DNA of 64,000 nucleotides. It comes from Bifidobacterium sp. WK041_4_12. GTDB taxonomy: Bacteria; Actinomycetota; Actinomycetes; Actinomycetales; Bifidobacteriaceae. Of the stretch, positions 48,815 through 57,566 are shown in pieces (position 1 is the first letter of the stretch; each line of letters opens with the position of its first letter). Where the stretch lies: positions 1 through 64,000 of the forward strand of contig NZ_CP129674.1 in the NCBI RefSeq assembly GCF_041080795.1, written 5' to 3'. The notes below the pieces were generated by a model. The model did not search any database. It was not told the origin of the DNA and saw only the letters and a program-made list of their open reading frames with translations. Both the position numbers and the translations under genes were made by a program.

Positions 48815-50590
48815 CTATGCCTCCTCGCGCATACCGCCGAGATATGCTTCCTGAACCTGTGAATTATCCAACAGTGATGATGCTGGGCCTTGCAGTCTTA
48901 TGCTGCCGTTCTGCAACACGTAGCCATAATCTGCAATCGAAAGAGCCAGTTCCGCCTGCTGCTCGACCATGAGTACGGATACACCCAGCTCATCTCGCAA
49001 TCTGGCTATCTGTTCGAGAACATCCTCAACCAGTCTCGGAGACAGCCCCATCGTTGGTTCGTCCATGCAAATCAGACGCGGATGGCTCATCAAGGCCCGT
49101 GCGAAGGCGAGCATCTGCTGCTCACCACCTGACAGGGTGCCGGCCTGCTGGTTACGACGCTCCTTCAAGCGCGGAAAACGGGCGTACATGTCTTCGAGAT
49201 CATAGCTGATGTCACTCTGGCTCTTTCTCGTATATGCGCCTATGACAAGGTTCTCTTGTACGCTCATCTTCGCAAATACGCGTCTGGCTTCTGGCACGGC
49301 AGCTATGCCAGAAATCACGCGATGCCGCGTGCTTGTTGATGTGATGTCACCGCTGTCATAGAAAATCTGACCTTTTTTGGGTTGCTCAAGCCCGAGTATG
49401 GTCTTCATGGTCGTTGACTTGCCGGAAGCATTGCCTCCAAGCAGCGAGACGATTGCACCTTGTGGAACATCGATGGAGACGCTTCGCAACGCATGAACCT
49501 GACCATAGAACACGTCAACATCATGCAGACTCAGCAACGGTTTCGATGAATCTCTGAAGGTGTCGTCGACTTTGCTCTGATTGTGCTGCTGCAGCGCGTT
49601 CTGAACACTGAGTATGGCACGAGAATCATCGATCTTTTTCTTGGCCGTCTCTCTTCGCTTACCAAGATATGCTTCGACAACCTGCGGATTCTTTCGCACA
49701 TGATCGGGGTCACCCTGTGCGATGATTCTGCCACCGTCCATAGCCAGCACTCGATCGGAAAGCGCTGTGACCAGTTCGATCTTATGCTCGACCAGCAGCA
49801 TCGTATGGCCTTGGCTTTTGAGAAATTGCAATTGCTGCAGCACTTCGGCTGTTTCAGACTGGTTCATGCCTGCCGTGGGTTCATCCAGCAGCAGCAGCTT
49901 GGGTTCGCTGATATGAGCACGCGCAATCTCGGTTCTTCGCCGATTGGCATACGACAAGGTGTAGGCGTAATCATTCCTGCGTGACTCTAACCGCTCGCGA
50001 AAGCGGTCGATTTCGCGGCCGATACGCTGCTCGACTTCGCGCTGTTCTCTGTGCGCATTCAGTCCTGGAAACAGGGCAACTGCCGTCTCTGCCAACAGCG
50101 GCACCCATTTCAGCAGTGGAAAACGCTGCAATCCAGCGAATGGGCGCTGTGCATGAAGCTTCTTGTGAAATCCCAATCCAATGTTCTCATCTACGGTTAG
50201 CCCCGCAAAAACTCGTCCGTTCTGGAAGGTTCGTGCCAGTCCGCGATTGGAAACCTCGGCTGCGCTCAAGCCTGCAACAGGATCGCCATCAATGTCGATA
50301 AGGCCCGAATCGGGTGCGATAAAACCCGAAATCAGATTGATTGTCGTGGATTTTCCTGACCCATTAGGACCAATGATGGAAATGACCTCACCCTCGTGAA
50401 GGTCGAAGGAGACCTTGTCGACGGCCTTCAATCCCTGAAACGATTTCTCTATGTCGCGCACGCGCAGCACGAGAGGGTTTTCAAGCACCTTTCTACGATG
50501 TTCCTCGTTATTGAGCTCTGCCTCCGGTTCTCCACCGCTCACCCGGTCTTTGCCTTCATCGTTGTTCTCGTTATGAAGTTGTTCAGTCAT
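48815..50590 (-). CDS. fused branched-chain amino acid-type ABC ATPases (LivG-LivF)
   Basis: The 591 residues contain two complete ABC ATPases. The first (about 40-310) is LivG-like, with Walker A GPNGSGKST (74-82), LSYANRRRTEIARA as signature and LLLDEPTAGMN. The second (about 345-591) is LivF-like, with GGNASGKST, LSGGEQQMLAFARAL and CMDEPTMGLSP. In most bacteria these are separate proteins. A charged N-terminal tail of 35 residues precedes the first domain. It begins six bases after the fused permease stop. Confidence 0.93.
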   Translation of the reverse strand: MTEQLHNENNDEGKDRVSGGEPEAELNNEEHRRKVLENPLVLRVRDIEKSFQGLKAVDKVSFDLHEGEVISIIGPNGSGKSTTINLISGFIAPDSGLIDIDGDPVAGLSAAEVSNRGLARTFQNGRVFAGLTVDENIGLGFHKKLHAQRPFAGLQRFPLLKWVPLLAETAVALFPGLNAHREQREVEQRIGREIDRFRERLESRRNDYAYTLSYANRRRTEIARAHISEPKLLLLDEPTAGMNQSETAEVLQQLQFLKSQGHTMLLVEHKIELVTALSDRVLAMDGGRIIAQGDPDHVRKNPQVVEAYLGKRRETAKKKIDDSRAILSVQNALQQHNQSKVDDTFRDSSKPLLSLHDVDVFYGQVHALRSVSIDVPQGAIVSLLGGNASGKSTTMKTILGLEQPKKGQIFYDSGDITSTSTRHRVISGIAAVPEARRVFAKMSVQENLVIGAYTRKSQSDISYDLEDMYARFPRLKERRNQQAGTLSGGEQQMLAFARALMSHPRLICMDEPTMGLSPRLVEDVLEQIARLRDELGVSVLMVEQQAELALSIADYGYVLQNGSIRLQGPASSLLDNSQVQEAYLGGMREEA

Positions 50591-50595
50591 TGCAA

Positions 50596-52410
50596 TCAGA
50601 CCTTCCTTGCAAACAGACCCTGCGGTCTGAAAAGAATGATGAGAATCAGGAGCACACCATAGACGATGATTCGAGCGTCGGGAACAATGCGCAGCATTTC
50701 TGGCCCGCCAATCAGAATGATTGCCCCTAGGACTGCTCCCAGCGGTGAATTCATGCCGCCCAGAACGATGATGGTGAGAATAAGAACCGAAACGTTCGAC
50801 GTGAAGATGGTTGGATCTATATAGGTGTATTGATGTGCCAGCAGTGCACCGGCAAGCCCCGTGAAGAATGTGGCAATGGCATAGGCCAAGGATTTATAAG
50901 CACCCGTGCGAATGCTCAGAGCCTGGGATGCCTCCTGATCCGAACCGATTGCTTCAAAGACCCTACCCAGATGCGAAGAGCGAATGCGCGTCACCACAAC
51001 CAGAGCGAACAGGAGCACAACGATGTCAAACAGATACTGCATTTGCTGCGTGAACAGAACATGTCCAAAGATTGTCGGGAAGGGGATTCCCTGAATGCCA
51101 AGCGAGCCCTTGGTCAGCGGTTCCCAGAGCCTGATTATGGCAACCATGACAGCTCCTACACCAATCGTTGCGATGGCCACATAATGCCCCGAAAGCTTCC
51201 ATACGGGGAATGTCAGCACGCTTGATGCAATGGCTCCAACTATGCCTGCAGCCAGGAAAGCAATCAGAAATGGCCAGTGCAGCTGCGTCGTCAGAATGGC
51301 CGAAGCGTATGCGCCAACGGCCAGAGGGCCCGCCATGCCAAGAATTGTTTGGCCCGCTGAGCCAGATATCAAGGTGAGACCAACTGCGGCAATTGCGTAG
51401 ATTGCAATCTGCGTGCCCACTCCTGCGAGATAGTCCGAGAAGAAGAAAGGTGTGGCGAGCACAACGCCGGCAAGTGCAAGATTCCCCCACCATGGCAGTG
51501 CTATCGGTCTACCTCCTCCCAGGAAAGTTCCGGTGAGCGGCTCGGATTTCACATCATTCTTTGGTCCCAGCAAGCCCTGCGGCTTAAGAATGAGAATGAT
51601 CAGCAAGGCGCCGAACGTTATCAGATCATGTGCGCCATCGCCCAACCAAGAAATGCCGACCGCTTCGATGACACCAAGGACGAGCCCGCCAACGACAGCG
51701 CCAGGAATTGAACCAAGACCTCCGATTGTTGCGGCAACGAAGGCTGTCATTCCAATGGTTCCACCGTTCATCGGATTGATGTTCGAATTGAACAAGCCTA
51801 CGAAAATGCCTGAGACACCCGCCAGAACCGACCCGATGACGAATGAAGTGTTACGAATCGACTTGACTGGAATGCCCATCTGCCGTGCGGCCTGAGAATC
51901 CTGTGACGTCGCACGGATTGCCTGCCCTATCTTGCCGTACTTGAGAAATGCCCACAGAGACACCATAATCAGCACGGTGAGTATCACCATCACGACATCG
52001 GATGTGCCAAAACGCACATCGAACAACTGCAGATTGTATGTCGGCAGAAGTTTGGGGAATGGCCGTGTCTGCGGGCCGAAAATCACCTGCAGACCGTTAT
52101 CGAGAATCTGACCAATCCCAATGGTCGCAAGCAATGCAGCAATGGGCTTGCGCCCTTCGAGCGGTGTTATGATCGCGGCGTTCATCAATAATCCCAGCAC
52201 CGCTGTGACTACGATGACGGCCAGTGCGGTCGGAATAATGCCCCAACCGAGCGAGGTACCGAGCCACCAGGCAACCATGATGCCAACGGCCACGACTGAG
52301 CCTTGCGCAAAGTTGGCAACGTTGGTGACCCCGAATATCAGTGACATGCCAACTGCCACCAAGGCATAGGCGCTGCCGTGAATGAGTCCGGAAAATAATG
52401 TATCAATCAT
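50596..52410 (-). CDS. fused branched-chain amino acid-type ABC permeases (LivH-LivM)
   Basis: The 604-residue membrane protein joins a LivH-like half (about 1-290: GLIHGSAYALVAVGMSLIFGVTNVANFAQG at the start, MGIPVKSIRNTSFVIG later) to a LivM-like half (about 310-604: ISGSAGQTILGMAGPLAVGAYASAIL, AIGSDQEASQALSI, QGLFARK at the end). About 16 membrane spans are expected. The join is a short hydrophilic linker (LLGPKNDVKSEPL). GGAAG precedes the ATG. Together with the fused ATPase it makes a transporter core from two polypeptides. Confidence 0.93.
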   Translation of the reverse strand: MIDTLFSGLIHGSAYALVAVGMSLIFGVTNVANFAQGSVVAVGIMVAWWLGTSLGWGIIPTALAVIVVTAVLGLLMNAAIITPLEGRKPIAALLATIGIGQILDNGLQVIFGPQTRPFPKLLPTYNLQLFDVRFGTSDVVMVILTVLIMVSLWAFLKYGKIGQAIRATSQDSQAARQMGIPVKSIRNTSFVIGSVLAGVSGIFVGLFNSNINPMNGGTIGMTAFVAATIGGLGSIPGAVVGGLVLGVIEAVGISWLGDGAHDLITFGALLIILILKPQGLLGPKNDVKSEPLTGTFLGGGRPIALPWWGNLALAGVVLATPFFFSDYLAGVGTQIAIYAIAAVGLTLISGSAGQTILGMAGPLAVGAYASAILTTQLHWPFLIAFLAAGIVGAIASSVLTFPVWKLSGHYVAIATIGVGAVMVAIIRLWEPLTKGSLGIQGIPFPTIFGHVLFTQQMQYLFDIVVLLFALVVVTRIRSSHLGRVFEAIGSDQEASQALSIRTGAYKSLAYAIATFFTGLAGALLAHQYTYIDPTIFTSNVSVLILTIIVLGGMNSPLGAVLGAIILIGGPEMLRIVPDARIIVYGVLLILIILFRPQGLFARKV

Positions 52411-52479
52411 ATGACGTGCTTCCCCGCTGCATGAAGCGGCAGACGATTACTCATCTGCCGCCATGTCTGCATGCGTCGA

Positions 52480-53658
52480 TTACGCTTCGTACTGAACGAA
52501 TTTGCCGTCTTTGACAATCAGCAGAATCGGTTTGATATTGTCTGCCCTGCGGGTTTTCTGATTGAACTTGAAGCTTCCGCCGTTGCCCTGATACAGGGGG
52601 AAATCGGTGACAGTCTGCAAAGCTTTCTGAATGCCAGCACGCGTTGGCTCTGTCTTGTTTGCCGCATATGCCAAATCGGTAATCGCCTGATATGCAGTCA
52701 CCTCGAAGTTGCCTGGATTATTGCCATATTTCGCATGGAAATCTTTGACAAACTGTTTCGCCTTGGAATCCTTGGTCCCCGTGGCGGAGAAGCTACCCGT
52801 GATAATGGTTCCGTCAGCGTTCTTGCCTGCCAGATTCAGGAATTCGGCTGTCTCCTGACCGCCGAAGTACGAACCCGTATAGCCAAGCTTGTCGCGTAGA
52901 GTGTTGAGCACGAGTGCACCGTCAGGTCCATAGCCGATGTCAACCACAGCATCAGGCTTTGCGTCACGCGCTGGAATCAGAATCGGGGAGAGATCCGTCG
53001 AATCGGCAAGATATGAGGATTCATAGACGATCTGTGTTCCATTTTTCTGTGCTTCAGCCTTGAAATATTCGTAGGCTTGCTTGCCCCAGTCATTTTCAAG
53101 ATAGACCACTGATATCTTTTTTGCCTTCTTTGCAACAATGTCAGCATTGGCCTTTTGATAGGTGTCCTGACCGATCTGTGGCGTCCAGACGTGGTCGCCG
53201 GTATCGGTAAAGGTTGGAGCGGAATTATTGAAGCCATAGTGCACCAGCCCAGCCTGCTGGAAGGTTGGCGAAGCAGCTGAAGAGGCCGGCGATGCATAAT
53301 CGCCCACAACAGCAATAATCGACTTATCGGCAACCAATTTTGGAGCAATGGCTGCATCCTGCTTGGGATCGGACTGAGTATCGAAGTATTTCAGGCCAAG
53401 TTTCTTGCCGCGAACACCGCCATCAGTGTTCACTTTTTCAATCGCCAGATTGAAACCCTGCTCAAAGAGCTTGCCGTATTCGGCGTATTGTCCTGTTTTG
53501 GGATAGATAACACCGATATTGACGGTATCGGACGAACTGCTGTTCGACGAAGCTGATGAGCTGTCGCCGCCGAGTCCGCATGCGGAAATGGCAAATGTGG
53601 CACCTATGGCTATCGCCGAGGCAACACTGATCCGTAGATATTTTTTGAAACTACTCAT
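52480..53658 (-). CDS. branched-chain amino acid-type substrate-binding lipoprotein
   Basis: This Leu/Ile/Val-type (family 4) binding lipoprotein (392 residues) has a lipobox ending FAISAC (Cys27) and a serine-rich linker after it. The mature part reads NIGVIYPKTGQYAEYGKLFEQGFNLA in pieces and has the usual GDYASPASSAASPTFQQAG and YLENDWGKQAYEYF blocks. It supplies the fused permease and ATPase downstream. The ligand is unknown: the family binds amino acids, amides and related compounds. Confidence 0.92.
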   Translation of the reverse strand: MSSFKKYLRISVASAIAIGATFAISACGLGGDSSSASSNSSSSDTVNIGVIYPKTGQYAEYGKLFEQGFNLAIEKVNTDGGVRGKKLGLKYFDTQSDPKQDAAIAPKLVADKSIIAVVGDYASPASSAASPTFQQAGLVHYGFNNSAPTFTDTGDHVWTPQIGQDTYQKANADIVAKKAKKISVVYLENDWGKQAYEYFKAEAQKNGTQIVYESSYLADSTDLSPILIPARDAKPDAVVDIGYGPDGALVLNTLRDKLGYTGSYFGGQETAEFLNLAGKNADGTIITGSFSATGTKDSKAKQFVKDFHAKYGNNPGNFEVTAYQAITDLAYAANKTEPTRAGIQKALQTVTDFPLYQGNGGSFKFNQKTRRADNIKPILLIVKDGKFVQYEA

Positions 53659-53755
53659 GGTAACTGCTCTCTCTTCTTCTGTTCACTGCACTTCTTGCTG
53701 GATATCTATGATTGGTTCATTACATTGATTCATAAAACTGACGTGGCTGAATTGT

Positions 53756-53802
53756 TGCCATGCATGGCACGTGCTGATCTGCGTTCTGGATTCTCAGATC
53801 AG
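53756..53802. promoter_or_regulatory. perfect palindrome and hairpin before the livK-type gene
   Basis: TGCCATGCATGGCA (53,756-53,769) is a perfect 14-base palindrome, about 100 bases upstream of the binding protein gene. Next to it CTGATCTG and CAGATCAG (53,774-53,781 with 53,795-53,802) form an 8-bp hairpin that includes the stop codon of the upstream gene. The first may be an operator and the second an attenuating or 3'-end hairpin. Confidence 0.45.
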
Positions 53803-54854
53803 AGTGCAAGCTTCGCCTTGTTCAGGATTTCGAAGGCCTTATCGCTGGCTGGCGTTGGAACGGTGCAACTCGGTGTCAGAAGGAATGGGGTGCCTTTCAA
53901 CGCAGCAATGCTCTGTTCGACATTCGCAGCTATATGATCCAGACGCGTGTCGTCCGCGAAATCCGTCGAACGCGCCCCCACAACGGGAACACTGCTGGTC
54001 ACGGTTGCTACTGCCGGGTTTCCTGCAAGGAAAGGATCCCATTGCAGGAATTCGAACGAGCCATCGTCGAACCATGCCGCGTGAGAATCGGCCTGACATG
54101 TGTGAAACAACACGACCGCCTCGGGGCTTTCGGCGCGGATCGCATCGAGCACAATGCGATCATATGGTTCAGAAAATTCCTTGTACTGCTGGTAATCGAA
54201 GTAATCCTCGCTCACCGTGCCAGTTATGGCATAGAAAATGCCATCCAGACCGGCCCCTCCTTCTGCAACTGGCTTCACCAAGGCTGCCGCATATTCGGCA
54301 AGCGTGTGAGCGATGTGTTCGAGCGCAACTTTCGCCGCTTCGGGCTGATTGAATACGAAGTCTTGAACCGTGGTATTTGAATGTGTGTAGGTGTCGTTCG
54401 GGTAGAGTGGCAGATCGGCAATTTGCAGTAACACCGAAAGTGGCGAGAATATGGTCTGCAGCACGGCACGATCTTCGAGTCCTTGCCTGATCAGCCGGGC
54501 AGCTTCAAGAGCTTCGGCAAATTCGGGAGTTTGCAGGGCAGAAAGCTGCTGAATGGCCGCAATATCGGCTGGAACCGTAATTGGTGAGCTGATTTTCTTA
54601 GGAATTACATAGCCCTGGTAATCGTTTTGGTCATAGACGCCGCCCCAAGCCTCGGCATAATAGACCGCGCGTGGATTGATTTTGACCCAGTCCCAATCCC
54701 ACCGCTTGATGAAATCTATATAGGTATCGGCAAACTCCTTGGCACCGTATTCGTGCCCGACCAGATGCTGCCAGGCGCTCACGAGATACGGTGCTGGTGC
54801 TTCATCGCTATGGCGAGCGATGTTGTGAAATATCTGACGACGATCTGCAGCCAT
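53799..54854 (-). CDS. UROD-fold zinc methyltransferase-like protein
   Basis: The protein has 351 residues and belongs to the uroporphyrinogen decarboxylase superfamily. The classical decarboxylase N-terminal RQAGRYxPEY motif is absent. Instead His251 and Cys253 (FHTCQ) and Cys330 (LLTPSCTVP) give H-x-C-x76-C, the zinc ligand pattern of MtaA/CmuA-type methyltransferases that move methyl groups from a corrinoid to a thiol. WDWDWVKINPR (52-62) is also as in the superfamily. No heme genes are nearby. AAGGGAGA lies five bases before the ATG. It precedes the livK-type gene in the same direction by 140 bases and is divergent from metY. Thiol methylation, perhaps of homocysteine, is a hypothesis. 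Confidence 0.75.
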   Translation of the reverse strand: MAADRRQIFHNIARHSDEAPAPYLVSAWQHLVGHEYGAKEFADTYIDFIKRWDWDWVKINPRAVYYAEAWGGVYDQNDYQGYVIPKKISSPITVPADIAAIQQLSALQTPEFAEALEAARLIRQGLEDRAVLQTIFSPLSVLLQIADLPLYPNDTYTHSNTTVQDFVFNQPEAAKVALEHIAHTLAEYAAALVKPVAEGGAGLDGIFYAITGTVSEDYFDYQQYKEFSEPYDRIVLDAIRAESPEAVVLFHTCQADSHAAWFDDGSFEFLQWDPFLAGNPAVATVTSSVPVVGARSTDFADDTRLDHIAANVEQSIAALKGTPFLLTPSCTVPTPASDKAFEILNKAKLAL

Positions 54855-55251
54855 GATCTCCCTTTCGTTTGAGACTTCTTCAACGTCTTTTCCTGCAATA
54901 ACGCTGAATTAATGATTATGAAAGTTGATGTTCGGATCCGTAACACGGTCGCATGGAGCATTGCTGCGTCACCGGATAGTGACTAGAGAACCGCATGATT
55001 GCAGGCTTCGTCAAGCTCGAAACACGGTTTTGGTTAGAGGGCTTTGTTATAACGCATCATCAATCGTTGCAAAGGTGTACATCTTATGCGCATTATTCAA
55101 AACGTCTATAACGAAGCGCTGTGTCGCTGACCTTCACTGTTGAATAATGGGCATCACTGCACCGTGCACTTCAACAACTTCACACAGTGCAGTCCACTTT
55201 TTTATAAGGCAAGCCTCGCAAGGGGAGACAATCGAAGGAGCTGAATACAGG
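54855..55251 (+). promoter_or_regulatory. metY promoter and structured leader with terminator
   Basis: An extended -10 (TGTTATAAC, box at 55,048-55,053) could start a leader of about 190 bases. The leader holds a 15-bp stem with one mismatch (55,086-55,100 with 55,140-55,154; CATTATTCAA is perfect) and then a second hairpin (ACTGCAC at 55,156-55,162 with GTGCAGT at 55,187-55,193), followed four bases later by six T residues (55,198-55,203). The layout is that of a riboswitch or attenuator. It matches none of the SAM classes I know by eye. The part before 55,040 shows no gene. Confidence 0.5.
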
Positions 55252-56571
55252 GTGAGTCGCAATAACAGCTTTGACACTGTCCGCATTCAGGGTAGCTACA
55301 ACCCTGAAGAGCACCATTACGCTTCGAATGTCCCCATCTATCTGAGTGCAGCATTCACCCTGGGCAGCGCTCAGCGCGGGAGAGACATCGCGGAAGGCAG
55401 GATACCTGGCTTTAGCTATTCACGAGTCGGCAATCCGACAGTTGCTGTTCTGGAACGCCGAATCGCTGCGCTTGAAGGCGGGGTTTCAGCAGTTGCAGTC
55501 GCCTCAGGCATGGCGGCCATATCGAATACGATTCTCACCGTTGCCGAAGGTGGTGGTCGAATCGTCGCGCAACACGACATTTACGGTGCCAGCTTGGATG
55601 AATTCGTGACACTTGCACCGAAGTTTGGCATTCACTTCGATTTTGTTGACGATATCAACGATTCGCGGCAATTGACTGCGGCGATTGGACCGGACACGAA
55701 GGCGATCTATGTTGAAAGCGTGACCAACCCAATCACCCGCGTCACCGACATTGAACACGTCGCATCAATCGCTCATAAGGCTGGGATTCCCTTGATTGTG
55801 GACAACACCTTGCCCACCCTGTATCTATTCCGCCCTATCGAGCATGGCGCTGACATTGTCGTGTATTCATCGACCAAAGGCATCAATGGCCATGGCAATG
55901 TGGTGAGCGGACTGATTGTCGATGCTGGACGATTCGACTGGTCACATACCCGCTTTCCTCAGTTTTCTGAGCCGGAGTTCACGCTCTACACCGAGGAGTT
56001 AGGCCACGCACCAAGCTTTGTGGAAACCTATGGAAACGAAGCCTTCCACCAACGACTTCGATGTAAGACCTTACGATTATTGGGTGCCGTTTTAGGGCCG
56101 CAGGAGGCATATCTCGAACTGCTTGGCCTGGAGACCATCAGCGAGCGCATCAGCAAGGAAGTGGCCTCCGCTCGCAGCATCGCACAGTTCCTTGATCATC
56201 ATGAGCACGTCCGACGAGTCAACTATGCCGACCTGCCATCCAACGGTGAGAACAGCAAGCAGGCGCGTCTGGTCAAAAGTCTGTTTCCCAAGGGCATCGG
56301 GGCGATACTCTCATTCGAGCTTGAGGGCTCGGAAGACCGTGTCAACAGATTCATCGATGCGACCCAATTGTTCCACTACATTCCCAACATAGGCGACGTT
56401 CGTTCATTGATAGTCAATCCCGCCCGGATAACCCACCGCGAAGTGCCTTTTGAGTTCTGGGAAAAGAACGGTCTCAACGTCAATCTGATCCGACTTTCTA
56501 TAGGTCTGGAAGATGTGGATGATCTGATTGCCGACTTGGAACGCGCCTTCGAGCTTGCCTATCGCGATTGA
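55252..56571 (+). CDS. metY: O-acetylhomoserine sulfhydrylase-type PLP enzyme
   Basis: This enzyme (439 residues) belongs to the Cys/Met PLP family and should make homocysteine from O-acetylhomoserine and sulfide. The motifs are YLSAAFTLGSAQRG, SYSRVGNPTVAVLERR, the PLP lysine in VVYSSTKGINGHGNVVSG (about residue 210) and HREVPFEFWEKNG at the C-terminus. The length and the NGHGN wording fit MetY rather than MetB. GTG at 55,252 is preferred because AAGGAG lies 11 bases upstream; an in-frame ATG at 55,147 would include the terminator hairpin in the coding region. It is divergent from the UROD-fold gene. Confidence 0.88.
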   Translation: MSRNNSFDTVRIQGSYNPEEHHYASNVPIYLSAAFTLGSAQRGRDIAEGRIPGFSYSRVGNPTVAVLERRIAALEGGVSAVAVASGMAAISNTILTVAEGGGRIVAQHDIYGASLDEFVTLAPKFGIHFDFVDDINDSRQLTAAIGPDTKAIYVESVTNPITRVTDIEHVASIAHKAGIPLIVDNTLPTLYLFRPIEHGADIVVYSSTKGINGHGNVVSGLIVDAGRFDWSHTRFPQFSEPEFTLYTEELGHAPSFVETYGNEAFHQRLRCKTLRLLGAVLGPQEAYLELLGLETISERISKEVASARSIAQFLDHHEHVRRVNYADLPSNGENSKQARLVKSLFPKGIGAILSFELEGSEDRVNRFIDATQLFHYIPNIGDVRSLIVNPARITHREVPFEFWEKNGLNVNLIRLSIGLEDVDDLIADLERAFELAYRD

Positions 56572-56727
56572 CCTTCCCACATGCCCACTGCCTAACAACT
56601 GCCTCATCACTCGTATCACCGCCTAGCAACTGTCTATATCGTCACAGTTGCATTGCGTCATATGCGAAAGCGCGGTTTCCAGGCATAGTGGGATTGTAGG
56701 ATAATCACAACTAACAAGGGGGCGGTT

Positions 56728-57432
56728 GTGGTCAATACAGATAACGGCAAGCACAATGTTGAGGCGCATAAGGCTGAGACTCATAAGGTTGAACAGCAGC
56801 AAGAAAGCACGGCTACGGTGACGTGGAGCCGCATGCTTGCCGGCAACAGGCGCTTTGCACAGGGCGAGGCCGAGCACCCTTGGCAAGACAAGGACACTCG
56901 TGAAGGCCTGATCGACGGGCAAAGCCCAGATGCGGCCGTGCTCTCATGCTCGGATTCTCGCGTGCCCCCGGAAATCATATTTGACGAGGGACTGGGTGAT
57001 CTATTCACGATTCGAACTGCCGGTGAAATCATTGACGATGCCGTGCAAGCCTCGCTGGAGTTCGCAATCGAATCCTTGCATGTGAGCCTGCTGGTCGTTA
57101 TGGGTCATGAACATTGTGGGGCCGTTCAATCGGCTCTGGCTGCTTTGAATGCCAACGAATCGCTGCGGACAGGTTTCTCCGAAGGCAACAATGTCGACGA
57201 ACTGGTTTCCGATTCGATCGTGGTTCGTCAGGTAGGAGCCTCCATTCTTGCCGCGCAGACAGCGGATCTGAGCACAACCGATGAGTTTGAGCGTGTGCAT
57301 GTCGCCAGAACGATTGAGCGTCTGGTCTCAAGCTCAAGCATCATTCAAGAAGCCATTGCAAGCGGCAGGGTTTCGATGGTTGGAGCCCGTTATCTGCTCA
57401 CCACCGGCAAGGTTGAGGTGCTCTCCTTCTGA
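56728..57432 (+). CDS. beta-class carbonic anhydrase
   Basis: The 234-residue zinc enzyme interconverts CO2 and bicarbonate. Zinc ligands are Cys74 (LSCSDSRVPP), His127 and Cys130 (MGHEHCGAV), with the Asp76-Arg78 pair that gates the site. A polar 30-residue tail rich in His and Glu precedes the domain. The GTG start has AAGGGGG upstream. Bifidobacteria need bicarbonate for carboxylation reactions; this is family knowledge. Confidence 0.93.
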   Translation: MVNTDNGKHNVEAHKAETHKVEQQQESTATVTWSRMLAGNRRFAQGEAEHPWQDKDTREGLIDGQSPDAAVLSCSDSRVPPEIIFDEGLGDLFTIRTAGEIIDDAVQASLEFAIESLHVSLLVVMGHEHCGAVQSALAALNANESLRTGFSEGNNVDELVSDSIVVRQVGASILAAQTADLSTTDEFERVHVARTIERLVSSSSIIQEAIASGRVSMVGARYLLTTGKVEVLSF

Positions 57433-57566
57433 GGCTGTCGATGTGGCTTTCCACGAAGCTCTCGATGGTCTGTCAAAGCGCGGTCTTACAACGCGTTGCT
57501 TCGCTTCTCTTCGCTCACAGAGGTGCTCGGCGTGCAATTGACGGCTGCTCACAGTAAATTGGAGAT

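Noticed and set aside
53799..54854. Annotation as heme enzyme HemE
   Set aside because: The N-terminal decarboxylase motif is missing and a zinc methyltransferase pattern is present.
55147..55251. Upstream ATG start for metY adding 35 residues
   Set aside because: It would place the terminator-like hairpin and T-run inside the coding region; the GTG at 55,252 has a ribosome binding site.
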